Of a stretch of DNA of 64,000 bases, positions 12,026-24,400 are shown piece by piece. A program made the position numbers and the translations under genes. Below the pieces are notes generated by a model. That model did not search any database. It was given only the letters and a program-made list of their open reading frames with translations, and was not told where the DNA came from. Within the stretch, counting starts at the first letter, position 1. Every line of letters begins with the position of its first letter. The stretch is from Dactylellina haptotyla (Eukaryota; Ascomycota; Orbiliomycetes; Orbiliales; Orbiliaceae), in NCBI GenBank assembly GCA_031310005.1, contig CM062386.1, positions 1,178,001 to 1,242,000 on the forward strand. Direction: 5' to 3'.

Positions 12026-13338
12026 CTATTCGGTGAGGACGAGCTCGTGCGTCGGCGGCTCGTAGCTCGACCATCTTAAATTGGTGTAAACCTCGGAGAC
12101 ATCGCTGCAATCTTCTAGCTTATCCACAAAGCTCCTGAAACTCTCTCCGATTTCGCTCTCGTCTTCAACCTGGACGTGGTCTGAAGGGTAGTATTTCATA
12201 CCTGTTTTGGTGATAGACCACCCCTCTGGCAGTGCCTTCTGCATGTCCTCCACGATTTGCAGAGGGGTATCCGTCTGTTCGACCCTAGCTTCCCATGTTG
12301 ACGTCTCTCCAGGAAGCAGACCCACGTATTCAATTGGGAGGGTCAGCACAGGGTCCTCCAAGATGGTTAGCTGCTCCTCTGGTGACATGTCTTCCGGTCC
12401 TGTGAGGTGCATGAATGGGTGCTTGAGGAATAGGTATTGTACAGGTGTCGCTTTCCCTCCGGATTTGTTGATAATCAGTCGAACGTCCTGAAGGGTCCTA
12501 TATAGTCCCGATTTAATATTGCGACCATCTGTTGTAAATAACACCAGGAATTGGTTACCTTAGCTTATTGTCTGTGTAGCACTCGCTATAAAGCTGTTAG
12601 CGCTGAATATTTCTTGATTCTAAAAGGAAGGGTGCGCTTACACAATGAAAGAGACACCATGGGGCGTCATGCCTTCTATCAAAACCATCTCGAGAGGTTT
12701 TCCTGATATTGACAAGCCTTGTCCCCGCTTGACAGCATTTTCCATACTCGTTCCACTCATACCCGCTGTTTTAAATATCTTAGCATACCCTTTCTCCCCA
12801 AAGTATTGAGCACGAGCAGGTGGCTCTATGTAGTAGGATTTCTCACACATTTTTTGGCAGCATCCAGCAGAAGCTTTAATCGAGGATTCGTCTTGGGATC
12901 ATGTCCGTAACCTATGCACGTGAATGAGTATCTACACCGCTGCTACATCAAAGTTTCATCAGAAGCATGTGTATTTTCTTCTACGCACGTTTCGTGTATT
13001 CTGTGATCTGCTCCGACATTTTGGAGAACGAATTCGCCTTGTTGGCGTCTTTCTTGCCCTTGTCGTGTCGAATCTTGCTCCATTTGCTATGGCCTAATGG
13101 TGAAAAGTAAAGTTAACCATCGCTTGCTCTATTCGCCATAAGTTCGGTGCACCTGCCTTCACTGACCCGATTGGCATTGAGCGGAGACACAGAGCGTCCT
13201 GACCAGTGTCGAAGTCGTTGCCGATTCCTGGTGTAACAACCACGGCGGCCGAATTGCGTATATAGGGAGCCCCGTGGCGGATCGGGCAGACGATGCCTGC
13301 CTCAAGACACGCAGAGATCGCTGGACCGACATCGTCAT
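12026..13338 (-). CDS. TACO1: Mitochondrial YebC/TACO1-family translational activator
   Basis: Six exons join in frame: 13338-13167, 13093-12989, 12911-12849, 12765-12642, 12585-12559 and 12497-12026, giving 320 residues. TACO1 (yeast Dpc29) binds mitochondrial ribosomes and helps translation elongation of respiratory-chain subunits. Residues 1-57 are rich in R, S and A with almost no acid, as in a matrix-targeting presequence. The family signature GHSKWSKIRHDKGKKDANK spans the exon 1/2 junction. NPRLKLLLDAAKK, then NAVKRG, and ECYTDNKLRTLQDVR follow as in bacterial YebC. Reading through intron 3 gives a false insertion and an early stop, so splicing is needed there. Exon 5 is only 27 nt. Intron 1 uses a GTCAGT donor. 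It is divergent from LAA1. Confidence 0.9.
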
Positions 13339-13936
13339 CTATCTTCGACTCGCGATCGGTTTAGGTGCCCTGTGTCGGATCTGTCCGTCGTGTGTATATA
13401 TATATCTTGGCCAAGCTGGGTATCGCAACTAGGAAAGAATGCAAGTTTTAAACCGCCAAGCAACAGGCCAACCGAGACGACAACGCAAGCGAACGTCCCG
13501 CCCGTCCCAGCTGGCCGATTGAGCAGAGCTGCATCCGGAGCTACCTGTTCGTCCATGTCCGCCTGCACTTATCGACCTCCTCTTCGTAGCTATCTCATTC
13601 TGTCTCCCTTTACTGCATCCAGCTCCTCCCCGTTGCCATCAATCTACCCTTCGAGTATCTGTGATCATAGGCTGTCCATCGGGTGGTGGGCGAAGCTGCG
13701 TTTGAAGCCGGTTTCTCCAGCAAGTTAAACGCGAGACCCTCACTTGCAACAAACTGACAGCTCACACGCGAAAGACATAGACTCCTGTTGTAGTTCGGGA
13801 TCTAGTCTGATGACTAGTAGCATCTTACGTACCCGAGAAACAACTACACCTACCCACACCCACAAAACAAGAACACCCCACCGATATATATATCGAAAAG
13901 CCCACCGACATAATAAGAACCCCCCTCTCTCTCGCC
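13339..13936. promoter_or_regulatory. Shared divergent promoter of TACO1 and LAA1
   Basis: A 598-bp interval lies between two start codons pointing away from each other. It contains TA-rich tracts near 13390-13406 and a perfect 14-nt palindrome CGATATATATATCG at 13882-13895 in the LAA1 leader. Shared control is inferred from spacing only. Confidence 0.5.
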
Positions 13937-16900
13937 ATGGCCACGAACGGCGGTCCAGACGGCGTCGCTGACACCGACACATATCGCCCCTTACAATCCT
14001 CCACCGTCTCTCTCGACCTGAATAAACTTCAATCCCTCCCGAACGAGCACAAGGAACTCTACCTACTCTCCTACCTCGCCGATCTCAAACGCCTCGTGCT
14101 CTCCTTCGACAAGGATGGCGCCACGTCGCACCAGTTTTTCGTCAAGAAGGAGATATTCAAGATTATCAGCTTGACTTCGCCCGCGCCAGCCAAGGTTACC
14201 CGGGACATCACGGGTGTCTGTCTGGCGGAGACGTTTGGTCGCGGGGACCGTAAGCTTTTATTCGAGAGTATCAATGAGTTGAATGCTATGCTAGGCGGGG
14301 GTGGGAAGACGGATAAAGACACCAAGCTTCGACAGTCGGTACCCCCACTTTTTTCTTTTCAGATTTCCAGCGATGAATTATATTTTATATTATGGAGAAA
14401 GATGCTAAGGGATATGCCGTTTGACTAGTGCTGCGGTGCATTGTTTGGGAGAAGTATTCAGGACGGCGGGTGATAGCGTAAGTCTTTGGTTTTGTCTTCG
14501 AAATGGCTGCCATTCGAAACAATCAATGTTTTTTGACCAGTATCTCACATAGACTTCTTGTGACAGGCATTGTCACTATCGTCACTATCTTGCAGCAATC
14601 TGTTGAAGCAGTACAAAATCGCACAGAACGTATGTTATCCACTCCAGTACCTGGTTATCAACATTTTGGCTGACATTCGTAAAACTAGCACGCGGGGTTA
14701 CGAGCGGCATGTTTCCTAGCTCTTTCGAAGGTCGTCAGAATGCTTGGTCCGTCCATAGACGAAGCTATCGCTAGAGATGTTTGGAAACAGGCCCGGCATG
14801 CCGTTTCTTCTGAGAAATCGCATATCGTGTTATCGAGTGCTCTCAAGGTTTGTGGGCTAGATTCCAGGTCTAATAAATACCGTTTTGTCTAACCAACCAT
14901 AATAGTGTATCGAGCAATGTGCGAAAGAAACAGGCTACTTTGATACATCTAGTGACCTGGAATATATCAAGACGGCTGTTTTGAAGGCCGGAGAAACAAC
15001 TAGCAACTCCACCCGCAGGGCGGCCGCCTCTTGTCTAACTGCGGCTTTAGTCCGAGCATTCCAATCTGTTGACGACATGGTGGTTCCAAAGACACCCAAG
15101 AAGCCCAACAAGAAGCTCAAAAGGACTGGCACCCTGCCTCCGGACGAGGAAGAGATCGAACGCCCAGACACCCCGACCCTTTCAGCAAAGAAATCGAACA
15201 AGCTAAAGCTCAACATGGAAGACATGCTCCGCCAGCTTTCCAACATTTACGTCAAGCCCTCCACAAACTCGAAGATACGGACCATGATAGCGCAGACCTA
15301 CGAAGAAATCTTTCTCAGGCTCGGCTCACCGATTGTCGAGGCCAATTACGGCCGCATAGCCAATCACTTCTTCACCGAAATCTTATCACACGCCGGCTTG
15401 GTTCTGAATAGGTTTAGATTACTGGCAGCGAAAAGACATGTTAGATTACTTCTAGAAAGGGTCGTTGGAGAACAACTACTAGGCGAAAGCGGACAATTGG
15501 CTGCCACAAGGTATCTGTGTAACGACGTTCTTAAGAACTACCCCCAAGTGATCAAGGAACGACCGGAGCCGACGAAGTATGCCCTAGCAGCTGCTCTCCA
15601 AGCTCTCACCTCTCTCATACGGATCCTCGAGTCAACCATCTCGAGTCTTCAGGATATCATTCGCGAGGGCCTTCTCCAAACTTTACAGCATCCGAGCTAT
15701 ACCGTCCAAGTCAGCACGGCCTGGTGTTTGAGGTCATTCGTGACAACAGTACCTTCTCAACTGCTACCAATCATCACTATTTGCATGAATAATGTGAATA
15801 GAGAATTGGGTCTTCTGGCTTCGAAGCGTGCTACAGGTGAATCTTTCAGGAAAAGTATTAGTTTTGCGAACGCAATGGCTGCTATTATAAGCACCACACC
15901 ACTTCAACCACTCTATGGTTCGATCGATGTTACGTCTAGAATTCTCAATTTAGCAACATCACTTCTTAAAAGCAGTGGAGACTCGGACCTAAGAACCTCA
16001 AGTACCCAGATCCAGGTAGCTTGGATTCTTATCGGTGGTCTTATGTCCCTCGGTCCAAATTTTGTAAAGATTCATCTATCGCAGCTCCTTTTACTCTGGA
16101 AGAACGCCCTACCGAAGCCGCTTGCGAAAGACTCCCTTCTCGATAGAAGCCTCCTAGAGCTCAGCTTCCTAGCTCATGTCAGAGAATGCGCTCTCGGTTC
16201 TATTCTATGCTTCTTACAGTTCAACGCTAGACTTGTCACCACTGATGTTGGAAAGCGGATAGCTGCCATGTTGCAGAACTCTTCTAGCTTCCTGAATACC
16301 CTCCCGGAGAGGAAGCAAACGGACGACATCTCTCAGAAACTCACGCCATCTCTGAACCTTCTGGATTTGGACCTTATGGTTCGAAGACGTATCTTTCAGT
16401 GCTACATCAGACTTGTCAAGGTGGCGCAGGGCGAAGCACTACAGGGGAATCTTATGACAGTTGCCGCCAGTTTCTTCGCCGATCCTGACAAATACACCCC
16501 TAGCAGCTTGAGTACCCAGATTCAGAATGCGAGCGGTGCGTTCGACGGATTATGGGACGTGTCGGATGGTTATGCCTTTGGAGTTTCTAGTCTTATCCAT
16601 GGGCTTGATGTGGATAGTTATGCCTGGGAAGGGCTTGGTAAGGATTCGAACGAATCGGCGGGTTATAGACATTGGACGTCGAGGACCTCAGTATCTTCAC
16701 AACTCGATAGAATGGTAAGTCTCATACAATCAAGATGAACTATAAGCAACTACACGGACACATAAATGCAAAAGATCTAACATTCGGTATCTGCAGCTCA
16801 ATGAACCAGTTTTGGGTGGTCCCGAACATGACTCTGTGTGTCTTTATACCGTCCCGCTGGGAGACCTACCTAACCCTGCCCCTCCGGCTACCGAGGTGGT

Positions 16901-19900
16901 AAACTCCGCGATCGACCTCTTTATCCTGCTCTTACCCTTCCAGCCGGCGAAGGTCCAAGAAAGTATTCTGGAACAAATCACAAACTTCCTAGCGTCTGGT
17001 AGTTTAGCTCGAGACCCTGGTCGCAAAGCGGCCATAACAGTGAACATCGCCGTCGCTCTTCTCGGCGTGCTGAAACTCGTTCAGATGGAAAACCAACAAG
17101 CGCAAGTCAGCTTCCGCCAGTCGAACGTTCTAAAGATCGTTCAAGACTTGCTCAACACCTTCCTGCTCGACCCAGACCTATTTGTAAGAAATATTGCCGC
17201 CGAAGGCATGGGTAGGCTTTGCAATATCGGCGGGAATGTCTTCACAGGTACCCAAATTAAAATTCTGATCGATACCGTTGTCGGGAATCGAGACCCAAGC
17301 GCCCGTGCTGGATGTGCTGTCGCTTTAGGCTGTATTCAAACGCACGTTGGCGGCATGGCTGCGAATTTACACTTGAAGACTGTCCTGGGTATTCTCATGT
17401 CACTGGCGAATGACCCCCATCCGATCGTGCATTTCTGGTCGCTAGACGGCATGGCGAGAACCATCGATGCAGCAGGTCTCACGTTCTCCGGATACGTCGG
17501 CGGAACGCTAGGCATGATTGCACAAGTCTACATCTCCGATACACATAATGATGAAGTTGCCGCTATTGTGAACGGCAATCTTGAGGATGAACTATACACA
17601 ACGGCAGTACTCGCGAGATGTTGTGACTCCCTGGTTGGCGTGCTCGGACCGGATTTGATGGAGCTCACTAAACCGAGAGAGCTGATGCTCACCCTGCTGA
17701 GCCAGTTTTATTCGGACTCGAGCGTTACTGTCAAGATTGGATCATTGAGGGCGTACGAGCAGTTTGCCATATATGCGTCTTCCGCGATAGATCTGAAAGA
17801 GTATACGACTAGACTACAGAGTCTTCTACAGGGATCCGACTTGGAGCTCCAGGAGGTTGCTGTTGACGGATTGTACCAGTTGATGAAATCGGATGCGCAG
17901 CGGATCGTGGAGGTTGCGGATTCCGGCCTCACTGAGCGGTTGTGGGAGTTGATCGATGACCGCCCGCATTACGAGCAAGTGAAGAGCTTGTTCAAGAACT
18001 GGGTCGCGCAATTGACGACTGCTACTGCTGGCGATTGGGTCATGCGGTGCCAAACTGTCATGTCTACTTTGAGAAGCCGAGCGGTTGTAGATATGGAGGT
18101 GCACAGATCCCACGGCGGTGGTGGGGTAGATTTGGGAGATGAGGAAGTTGCCGGGTTTGCTGCATCCGCACAGAACGACGAGGGCTCCGGTGGAGCTGGT
18201 GCCGCTGGATTCGGGCAGGAACTTCTGAGATGGCAGGTTCGCACTTTTGCGGTGGAGTGTCTGCTCGATATTCTTGCGATTCTCGGGAAACAGGGCGAAG
18301 CTGGCACTGCGACACTACTTCGGTATATCGCTGATATCATCAAGATGGCCTTCACTGCTAGTACCGCCAGCGTGATTGCACTGCGGATAGTTGGGTTGAA
18401 GGTTATCAACCAGATTTTGAAAGTCTTCGGACGAACTCCAGATCCAGACTTCCCTGAAGCGATGTTATTGGAGCAATACCAGGCTCAAATTGCGTCTGCA
18501 TTAACACCAGCCTTTGCAGTTGATTCCAGTCCCGAATTGGCATCGGAAGCGCTGAATGTCTGTGCAGCGTTCATATCAACTGGTATTGTCAAGGATATTG
18601 ATCGTATGGGACGTATTCTCAAGCTCTTGACGACAACGTTGGAGGCTTTCTCGAACGATACCGAGAACGCATCTATCGGTGACCTTCGGGGTCTTTCGTA
18701 CAATGCACAAGTTATGGTCAAGATGTCGCTACTGTCCGCATGGGCCGAGCTTCAAGTCGCCAGCTTGCAACAAGAGTACCTGGTGGATGTTGTAAAACCA
18801 CATATTATCGTGTTGGCACCTTTGTGGCTTGCATCGCTAAGGGAGTTCGCTAGGCTAAGGTTTGAACCTGATATTTCGATGAATGCTGGCGGGTCTGGCA
18901 GTCTTACTGGATCTCTGGATGTCGTTTATTCATCCTTGAATCGTGATGTTTTACTTAAGGTATGTTGATTTCATGTTGCATTTTGGTGTAGCTCTATCAG
19001 CTAACTGAGGCTTTCGGGTAGTTCTACCAAGATTCCTGGCTTGATCTTGTCGATGCCATCGCCAGTCTTATCGAACAGGACAGCGAATTCGTCTTTGATG
19101 CTTTAGATGGCAAATCTGCGTCGGCGCCACAGGGTATTGATAAGCACGGTATTAATTATAGAGACGAGCCTGTTGCATTCTTCTTTGTTTTGTTCGGTAT
19201 TGCATTCGAGGCTCTTGTCGGGCGTCCAGGTGGTTCGGAAATCCTAGCTACGAAGGAGCAGATCCTAGAAGTCTTACAAGCTCTGAAGAAGATTCTGCAT
19301 CCCGCTGTCTCCGGACATGCTATCTACCAAGAAGCAATCTTTACGGAAACCATCGACTTACTGGATAGATTGGTTTTGACCGAAGGTCTTCCGATTCAGC
19401 TTGCCGTCGTTGAAATTGCTAGGGGACTTTGCATTTCTCATCCGTCTGCAAGACAGAATACCAATGCAAAGGGAGAAGGTTTATCTGATGATATCAATCA
19501 GATGTTCGAGTTGACCAGACTTGTGACGCTGGTTATTGCCAACCAACTCCCCAATCTCGTTGATACTTCTAAGATAGGTATGTTGTAATCACCAACAGCA
19601 CTGGTATCCGGCCATTGATGCTAATATTTTCGGGATCTTAGTCCGTGGCCCGCTTTCTGATGAAGCAGTAAATGTCGTTAGGGCATCTCTCGATGCACTG
19701 GTAGATACGGCGGAAGTCTTCCCTGCAGTTATAAGGATGGATCTGTACGCTTGTATACTCCACATATTCTCAAGTGAGTAGTAAACTCCGTGTACTATTT
19801 TCTAAGGGAACAGAATATTGACAAATTTCGACCATTTTAGCTGTCTTTGCAACTGGTGCTTGTCAAATTGCCGTTGTTCCTAAGGCCCTACCGATTTTCA

Positions 19901-20728
19901 AGCGTTTCATTCAACTCATCACCCGCAAGGGAAGTCTTCCGGACACTGAAGAAGGACTGGCAATCCAGCTACGTGTAGCCCTATCTCAACTCGTCCACGT
20001 TGCAGAAACCGCAAGTCGTCGGGATACAGAGGCTTCGATGATCTGTGTACGAAATTCGCTGCTTGCCTTTGTAATCCTCATACACTCTGGTGTCAACATG
20101 ATACCCGTGAACGACGAGTTGCTCCCTAGAGTATGCGATGCACTTATTGATGGGCTACGGGATACAATTACCGTTAAAACAGCAATATCCTGCTGTAGAT
20201 CGATTTTGATGTTCCAACCCAAAAACGATGGCGATAAGGAGATGGTGAAGCTTTTGTTACCACGATTGTTGATGTACGTTGGGTCTGACGCGAAGGAGGT
20301 CGATGGCAGCAAAGGGGCAATCATGCAGGTCATTGTTGGTTTTGTTGGTGTGCTGGATACTTTACAAAGTGAGTTTGACCATTTGCCTTCACAGGTAACC
20401 GACTACGAGAGATATAACTAACAGCTCGCTATTTTTTGTAGAACAAACCCTCTTGCCGCTGCTAATACAAACATTGCTCAGGAGGTTAGCGCTTACCTCC
20501 AAGCGTGACCCGGAGAATATCAGCTCCCTGCAGCGAGAAACTGCAGCTAGACTCTTAGAATTGATTTCCATGAACCAAGTGCTGTTTAAGGAAATTCTGT
20601 TAGGATTAGGACAAGAACAGAAGCAGCTACTCGAGGACACTCTCAGAGCAGGAGTGAGAGCACAAGAATCAGGTCAACGGGAAGAAGCGAATGCGGCGCC
20701 AACAATCGCTTTGAAGATGAACTTTTAA
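13937..20728 (+). CDS. LAA1: LAA1/HEATR5-family HEAT-repeat protein
   Basis: Ten exons join in frame: 13937-14334, 14429-14477, 14567-14629, 14689-14847, 14906-16714, 16797-18959, 19022-19577, 19642-19773, 19841-20368 and 20442-20728, giving 2047 residues, close to yeast Laa1. Laa1/HEATR5 proteins are long HEAT-repeat solenoids that bind the AP-1 clathrin adaptor and help its membrane recruitment at the trans-Golgi network and endosomes. The conserved N-terminal block runs from about residue 30. HAAVHCLGEVFRTAGDS across the exon 1/2 junction matches the family closely, and this match chose the unusual GTCGGT donor of intron 1. The rest is amphipathic helical repeats, including VRNIAAEGMGRLC and RAGCAVALGCI. 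No membrane segment. It converges with the formin gene. Confidence 0.9.
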
Positions 20729-21424
20729 GCAAAATAGCCATCTTGGTTTAATTCATGCTTTGAAAGATATATAATGAGATACGAAGTAATTCTCACTTAA
20801 TCAACTCAATATTTATACATATTTATAAATTTTATTAGCGTCATAGCAATCACAATCTTCTGTGTGTTTTCATAGGAATCTTACAGATAACTGCTTAGAG
20901 CTGTCATTTGTCAAGCAATAAATTCAATTACAATATTAGCTATCTCATCGATCTCAAATGCATTCTGGATATCGAGAAGATGCAGCTATCGACATCAATG
21001 GTTGAAAGGGCGTGGCCGCATTCCGTATAATAAAATGAAGATATGAAATTTGAAAGAAGAAACGCCGGTCGCCAATATGACAATGGTAAAAGAGACAAGA
21101 AGGGGCAGATGTGTGTAGGTAAAACATCTATACAAAAGGGGCGTTTGCACTAAGCAGTCAATATTATGGGGAGATAAATGCCAGGAGGAGTGGGAAGAAG
21201 AAGAAATGTGAATACAAGGTGAAGGGTATCTACAATCCCCCAAAAGTGATTACTGAAGGAAAGCGATGACATGAAGTGGCTTGCTTGCTGTCTAGCACGG
21301 CTCCCGAACATAGAAACGAAAGACAGGAGGACAAAAGGAGAAAAAAACGCAATGAACAATATTTACTGGAAAAGAAAAGAGAAAAATCAAAGTATTACAA
21401 ACATGGTTGATCAGAAGGGCCGAT
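20729..21424. other. Convergent 3' flanks of LAA1 and the formin
   Basis: AT-rich sequence between two facing stop codons. No gene seen. It should contain both polyadenylation regions. Confidence 0.5.
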
Positions 21425-24400
21425 TTATGCATCTTCCGGAGGTGGCGATACTATCGTTGTGGGTGTTGGGACCCGTTCCTTGTCGCCAATAATAGCTTCA
21501 TCTACAGCTGAGTCTTCTTCAGCAGCAGCCGCCCTCATACCTTGTAACAAAGTTCGTGCATCCAGCGTGCCAGTCGGGGATGTCGTACCGCTTCCACTGT
21601 CTCCTTCCCCACCTATCGAACTCTTGGTCGCCCTTGCTCTTCGCTCTCTTCTCGACCGTCTATCAGTCTCCGCAGCACTTCCTCTTCTTATCCTATCCCG
21701 TGTCGGTTCACCATCGCCATCGGCATCACTCTGTGCCCCGGAGTCAGGTCGCAACGCGCGCAACATTGCTGCCGCCTTTGAACCTGCGTCCGCATCAAGG
21801 TTTGGTGTAGAAGCACCGTTCTCAGTCGGCTCTGGCGTTGGGTTGTTCTTGGATTCATCAATCGCTGTGAGCAAGATAGTCGGGTCTTGCTTCTCGCTGG
21901 TCGGTGTGGCTGCTCCTTCAGAGGCCTCGTCGCCATCAGTCGCACTAAGAAGTGAATTGTTCGATGCCATCCGCCGGATTCCGTTTTGCGAGCGCAACCG
22001 AGCGCGCCTTCGTGCCTCCTTCTTGTTTTTGACTTCTGGGGCGGCGGCCCGTAATCGTTCGAGCAGCGAATCCATTGCACCACTGGCAGTAGGCGATGGA
22101 GGTGGTCCATTGGGATTGATTTTCTCCTTGTTGAGGTGAGGATTGAGCTTATTGCGGCGCTTCTCGTAGTCTGCCTTCTTCTTCTCGCTGTCGAGGTTGT
22201 TCTTTCGTGCTTGCTAAAGTGGAGATGAGATATTAGCGGTAGGTTGAGCATAGAAATAAAGAAACAACATACCTCATATTCTTTAAGGAAGCTAACAATC
22301 TTAGGGAAGAATGTTGTTCTAGCTTGTTCATCCTTGGGGTCTTCTCCAAACAGCCTGAGGAGTTTCTCATAGGTTTCCGCCATATTGTCCAACTGAGCTT
22401 TGAGGTAAACAGCTTTATCACGGGCATCCGGCATGACTGGAACAACAGTACGTAGGACTCGGTCTTGGGGGTGAAACTTCTTAGGCTCACTCAGCAAGCC
22501 AGTGTCGATCGCACGTTGCACAATTTCAATTTCTTGGATGAACTTCTTGGAGTCCGATTGGATTTGCTCAATATTAACTATAGTATCACATTGCATTAGC
22601 ATTACAGAATACTTTAGATTCATTCGTTAGGAATAATCATTTACCTCTAGTAACCTTGTGGCATGGGGCGAGTTCATCGAGAATAGTATCGAATTGGGGG
22701 AAATGTTTCCGCACGGTATTCTCAACCAAATCCAAGAAAGTGGTTTGATTTGTTGCATCTTTTGTCATTGAAAGGCGGGCAAGAGAACCTAACTTGAAGC
22801 CATTGGTGAATTTTGTCGCAGGGTTCATGTAATTCATCAACTCGAGGATGAGCTGCATCTTAGGTTAGTCTTTGTAAGTCTAGTGACAATAGAAAAGGAT
22901 ATTACCTCTAAGATGCTCTTGAAATTTCCACAATTCTGGATAGCATCAGCAGCTTCAATAACTTGGTCGAGCTTCGTGACAAGATTGTTGTAGTCATTCT
23001 CCAGATTCCGAACAAGGTTCAGAGCCCTCATTCTAACTTTCCAGTACCGACTGCAGTTGAAGAAGGTCTCAAGATAGATTTGATCCTCTCTGGTTAGGTC
23101 AGACGGATCCATCTCACGGTTCTGGGTTTCAACGTCTGTTCTTGTCCAATCCACGGAGTAAGGTGTCATTTGCTTCATAACCAGATCGGGAATTGTGCAC
23201 AGATCCTCAGTTTGGAAGAATTCCATGATAGCGTCGTCGCCGATGATTTGCTTATCGCACTGCATGATCTTAAGCACTAATTCCTCGGGCGTGGAGTTGT
23301 TGTGTTTGCTCAGAGCGATTTCTGCAAACGAAGTTAGCACACTGTATGCGAATAACAGACAAGAAGAGGAAACATACGAATCTTCTTCACCACATCACTG
23401 CCAAGAATAGATTTCTTCTCCTTCTTAGCACCCTTTCCTCCACCGAGAATCTTGGCTTCTTTAAGATAGAAATTCTTCTCAAGAACATCCCAGATACCCT
23501 TATCGCCAAGCTGAGTAAATAATCCTTCTCTTTCGTTCTTTGCCTCAGCCCAGAAAGTGTAATCAATACCATCAACTCGTTCAAGATGGATTGGCTTGAG
23601 CTTCTTACGAGGGCCGGAACCGGGTAGCACGATAGTAGGGGTCAGGGGAGGTGGTAGACCCGCGCTTGGAGGTGGTGACATCATACCCGGTAGAGGGGGT
23701 GGGGGTGGTGGGGTAGGACCATGGCCACTCCAGCCAGGCATAGGGGGTGGAGGTGGTGGAGGCGGGCCACCGCCAGATTTGAAACCGGGGATCGCGGGAC
23801 CAGCACCTGGTGGAGGAGGTGGTGGTGGTGGAGCACCCGTACCGAAACCAGGAATTAAAGGAGCAGCCCCAGGAGGAGGAGGAGGCGGGGGAGGAGGAGG
23901 ACCGGAACCGAAACCAGGAATCAATGGAGCAGCCCCGGGAGGAGGCGGCGGAGGAGGCGGCGGAGGACCCGTAAATCCAGCAAGACCCATAGCAGGAGGG
24001 GGTGGAGGCGGTGGAGGCGGTGGCGGGCCGTTGAAGCCTGCCAATGGCTTGTCAGTAGCCGCTTTCTCATCTTTGTTACCGTCAACAGATGATTCCTCCT
24101 TTGCTTCTCCATCTTTGGTTTCATTCTTGGCAGCTCCGTCCTTGACTTCAGCGCCCTTCACAACAGGTGGTCGCTTGATCTCAACCATCTTAGGCATTTC
24201 GTAGATAACAGGAGCAGAATCATCCTCGTCAGCCGAGGGTGCATCTTCCACATCTTCGGGGCCGAGCCTTGGTGGCTTCTTCCTTCCACCGCGACCAATA
24301 ACGCTTCCCCGCTTTGGTATTCTGTTGGTCTGGCCGAGTCCCAGGTTTTCTTCGTTAAGGCTGGACAAGTGTCGGAGTTCGACTTCCTTCGCATCGTGGA

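Noticed and set aside
12638-12850. 70-residue minus-strand frame taken as one exon
   Set aside because: Its first part is intron 3 of TACO1; removing it restores the conserved YebC block, so it is not a separate gene.
21459-22139. 226-residue plus-strand frame
   Set aside because: It lies opposite the formin C-terminus, whose DAD motif and spliced frame are clear.
23596-24204. 202-residue glycine-rich frame on the plus strand
   Set aside because: It is the reverse reading of the formin FH1 proline repeats and has no independent support.
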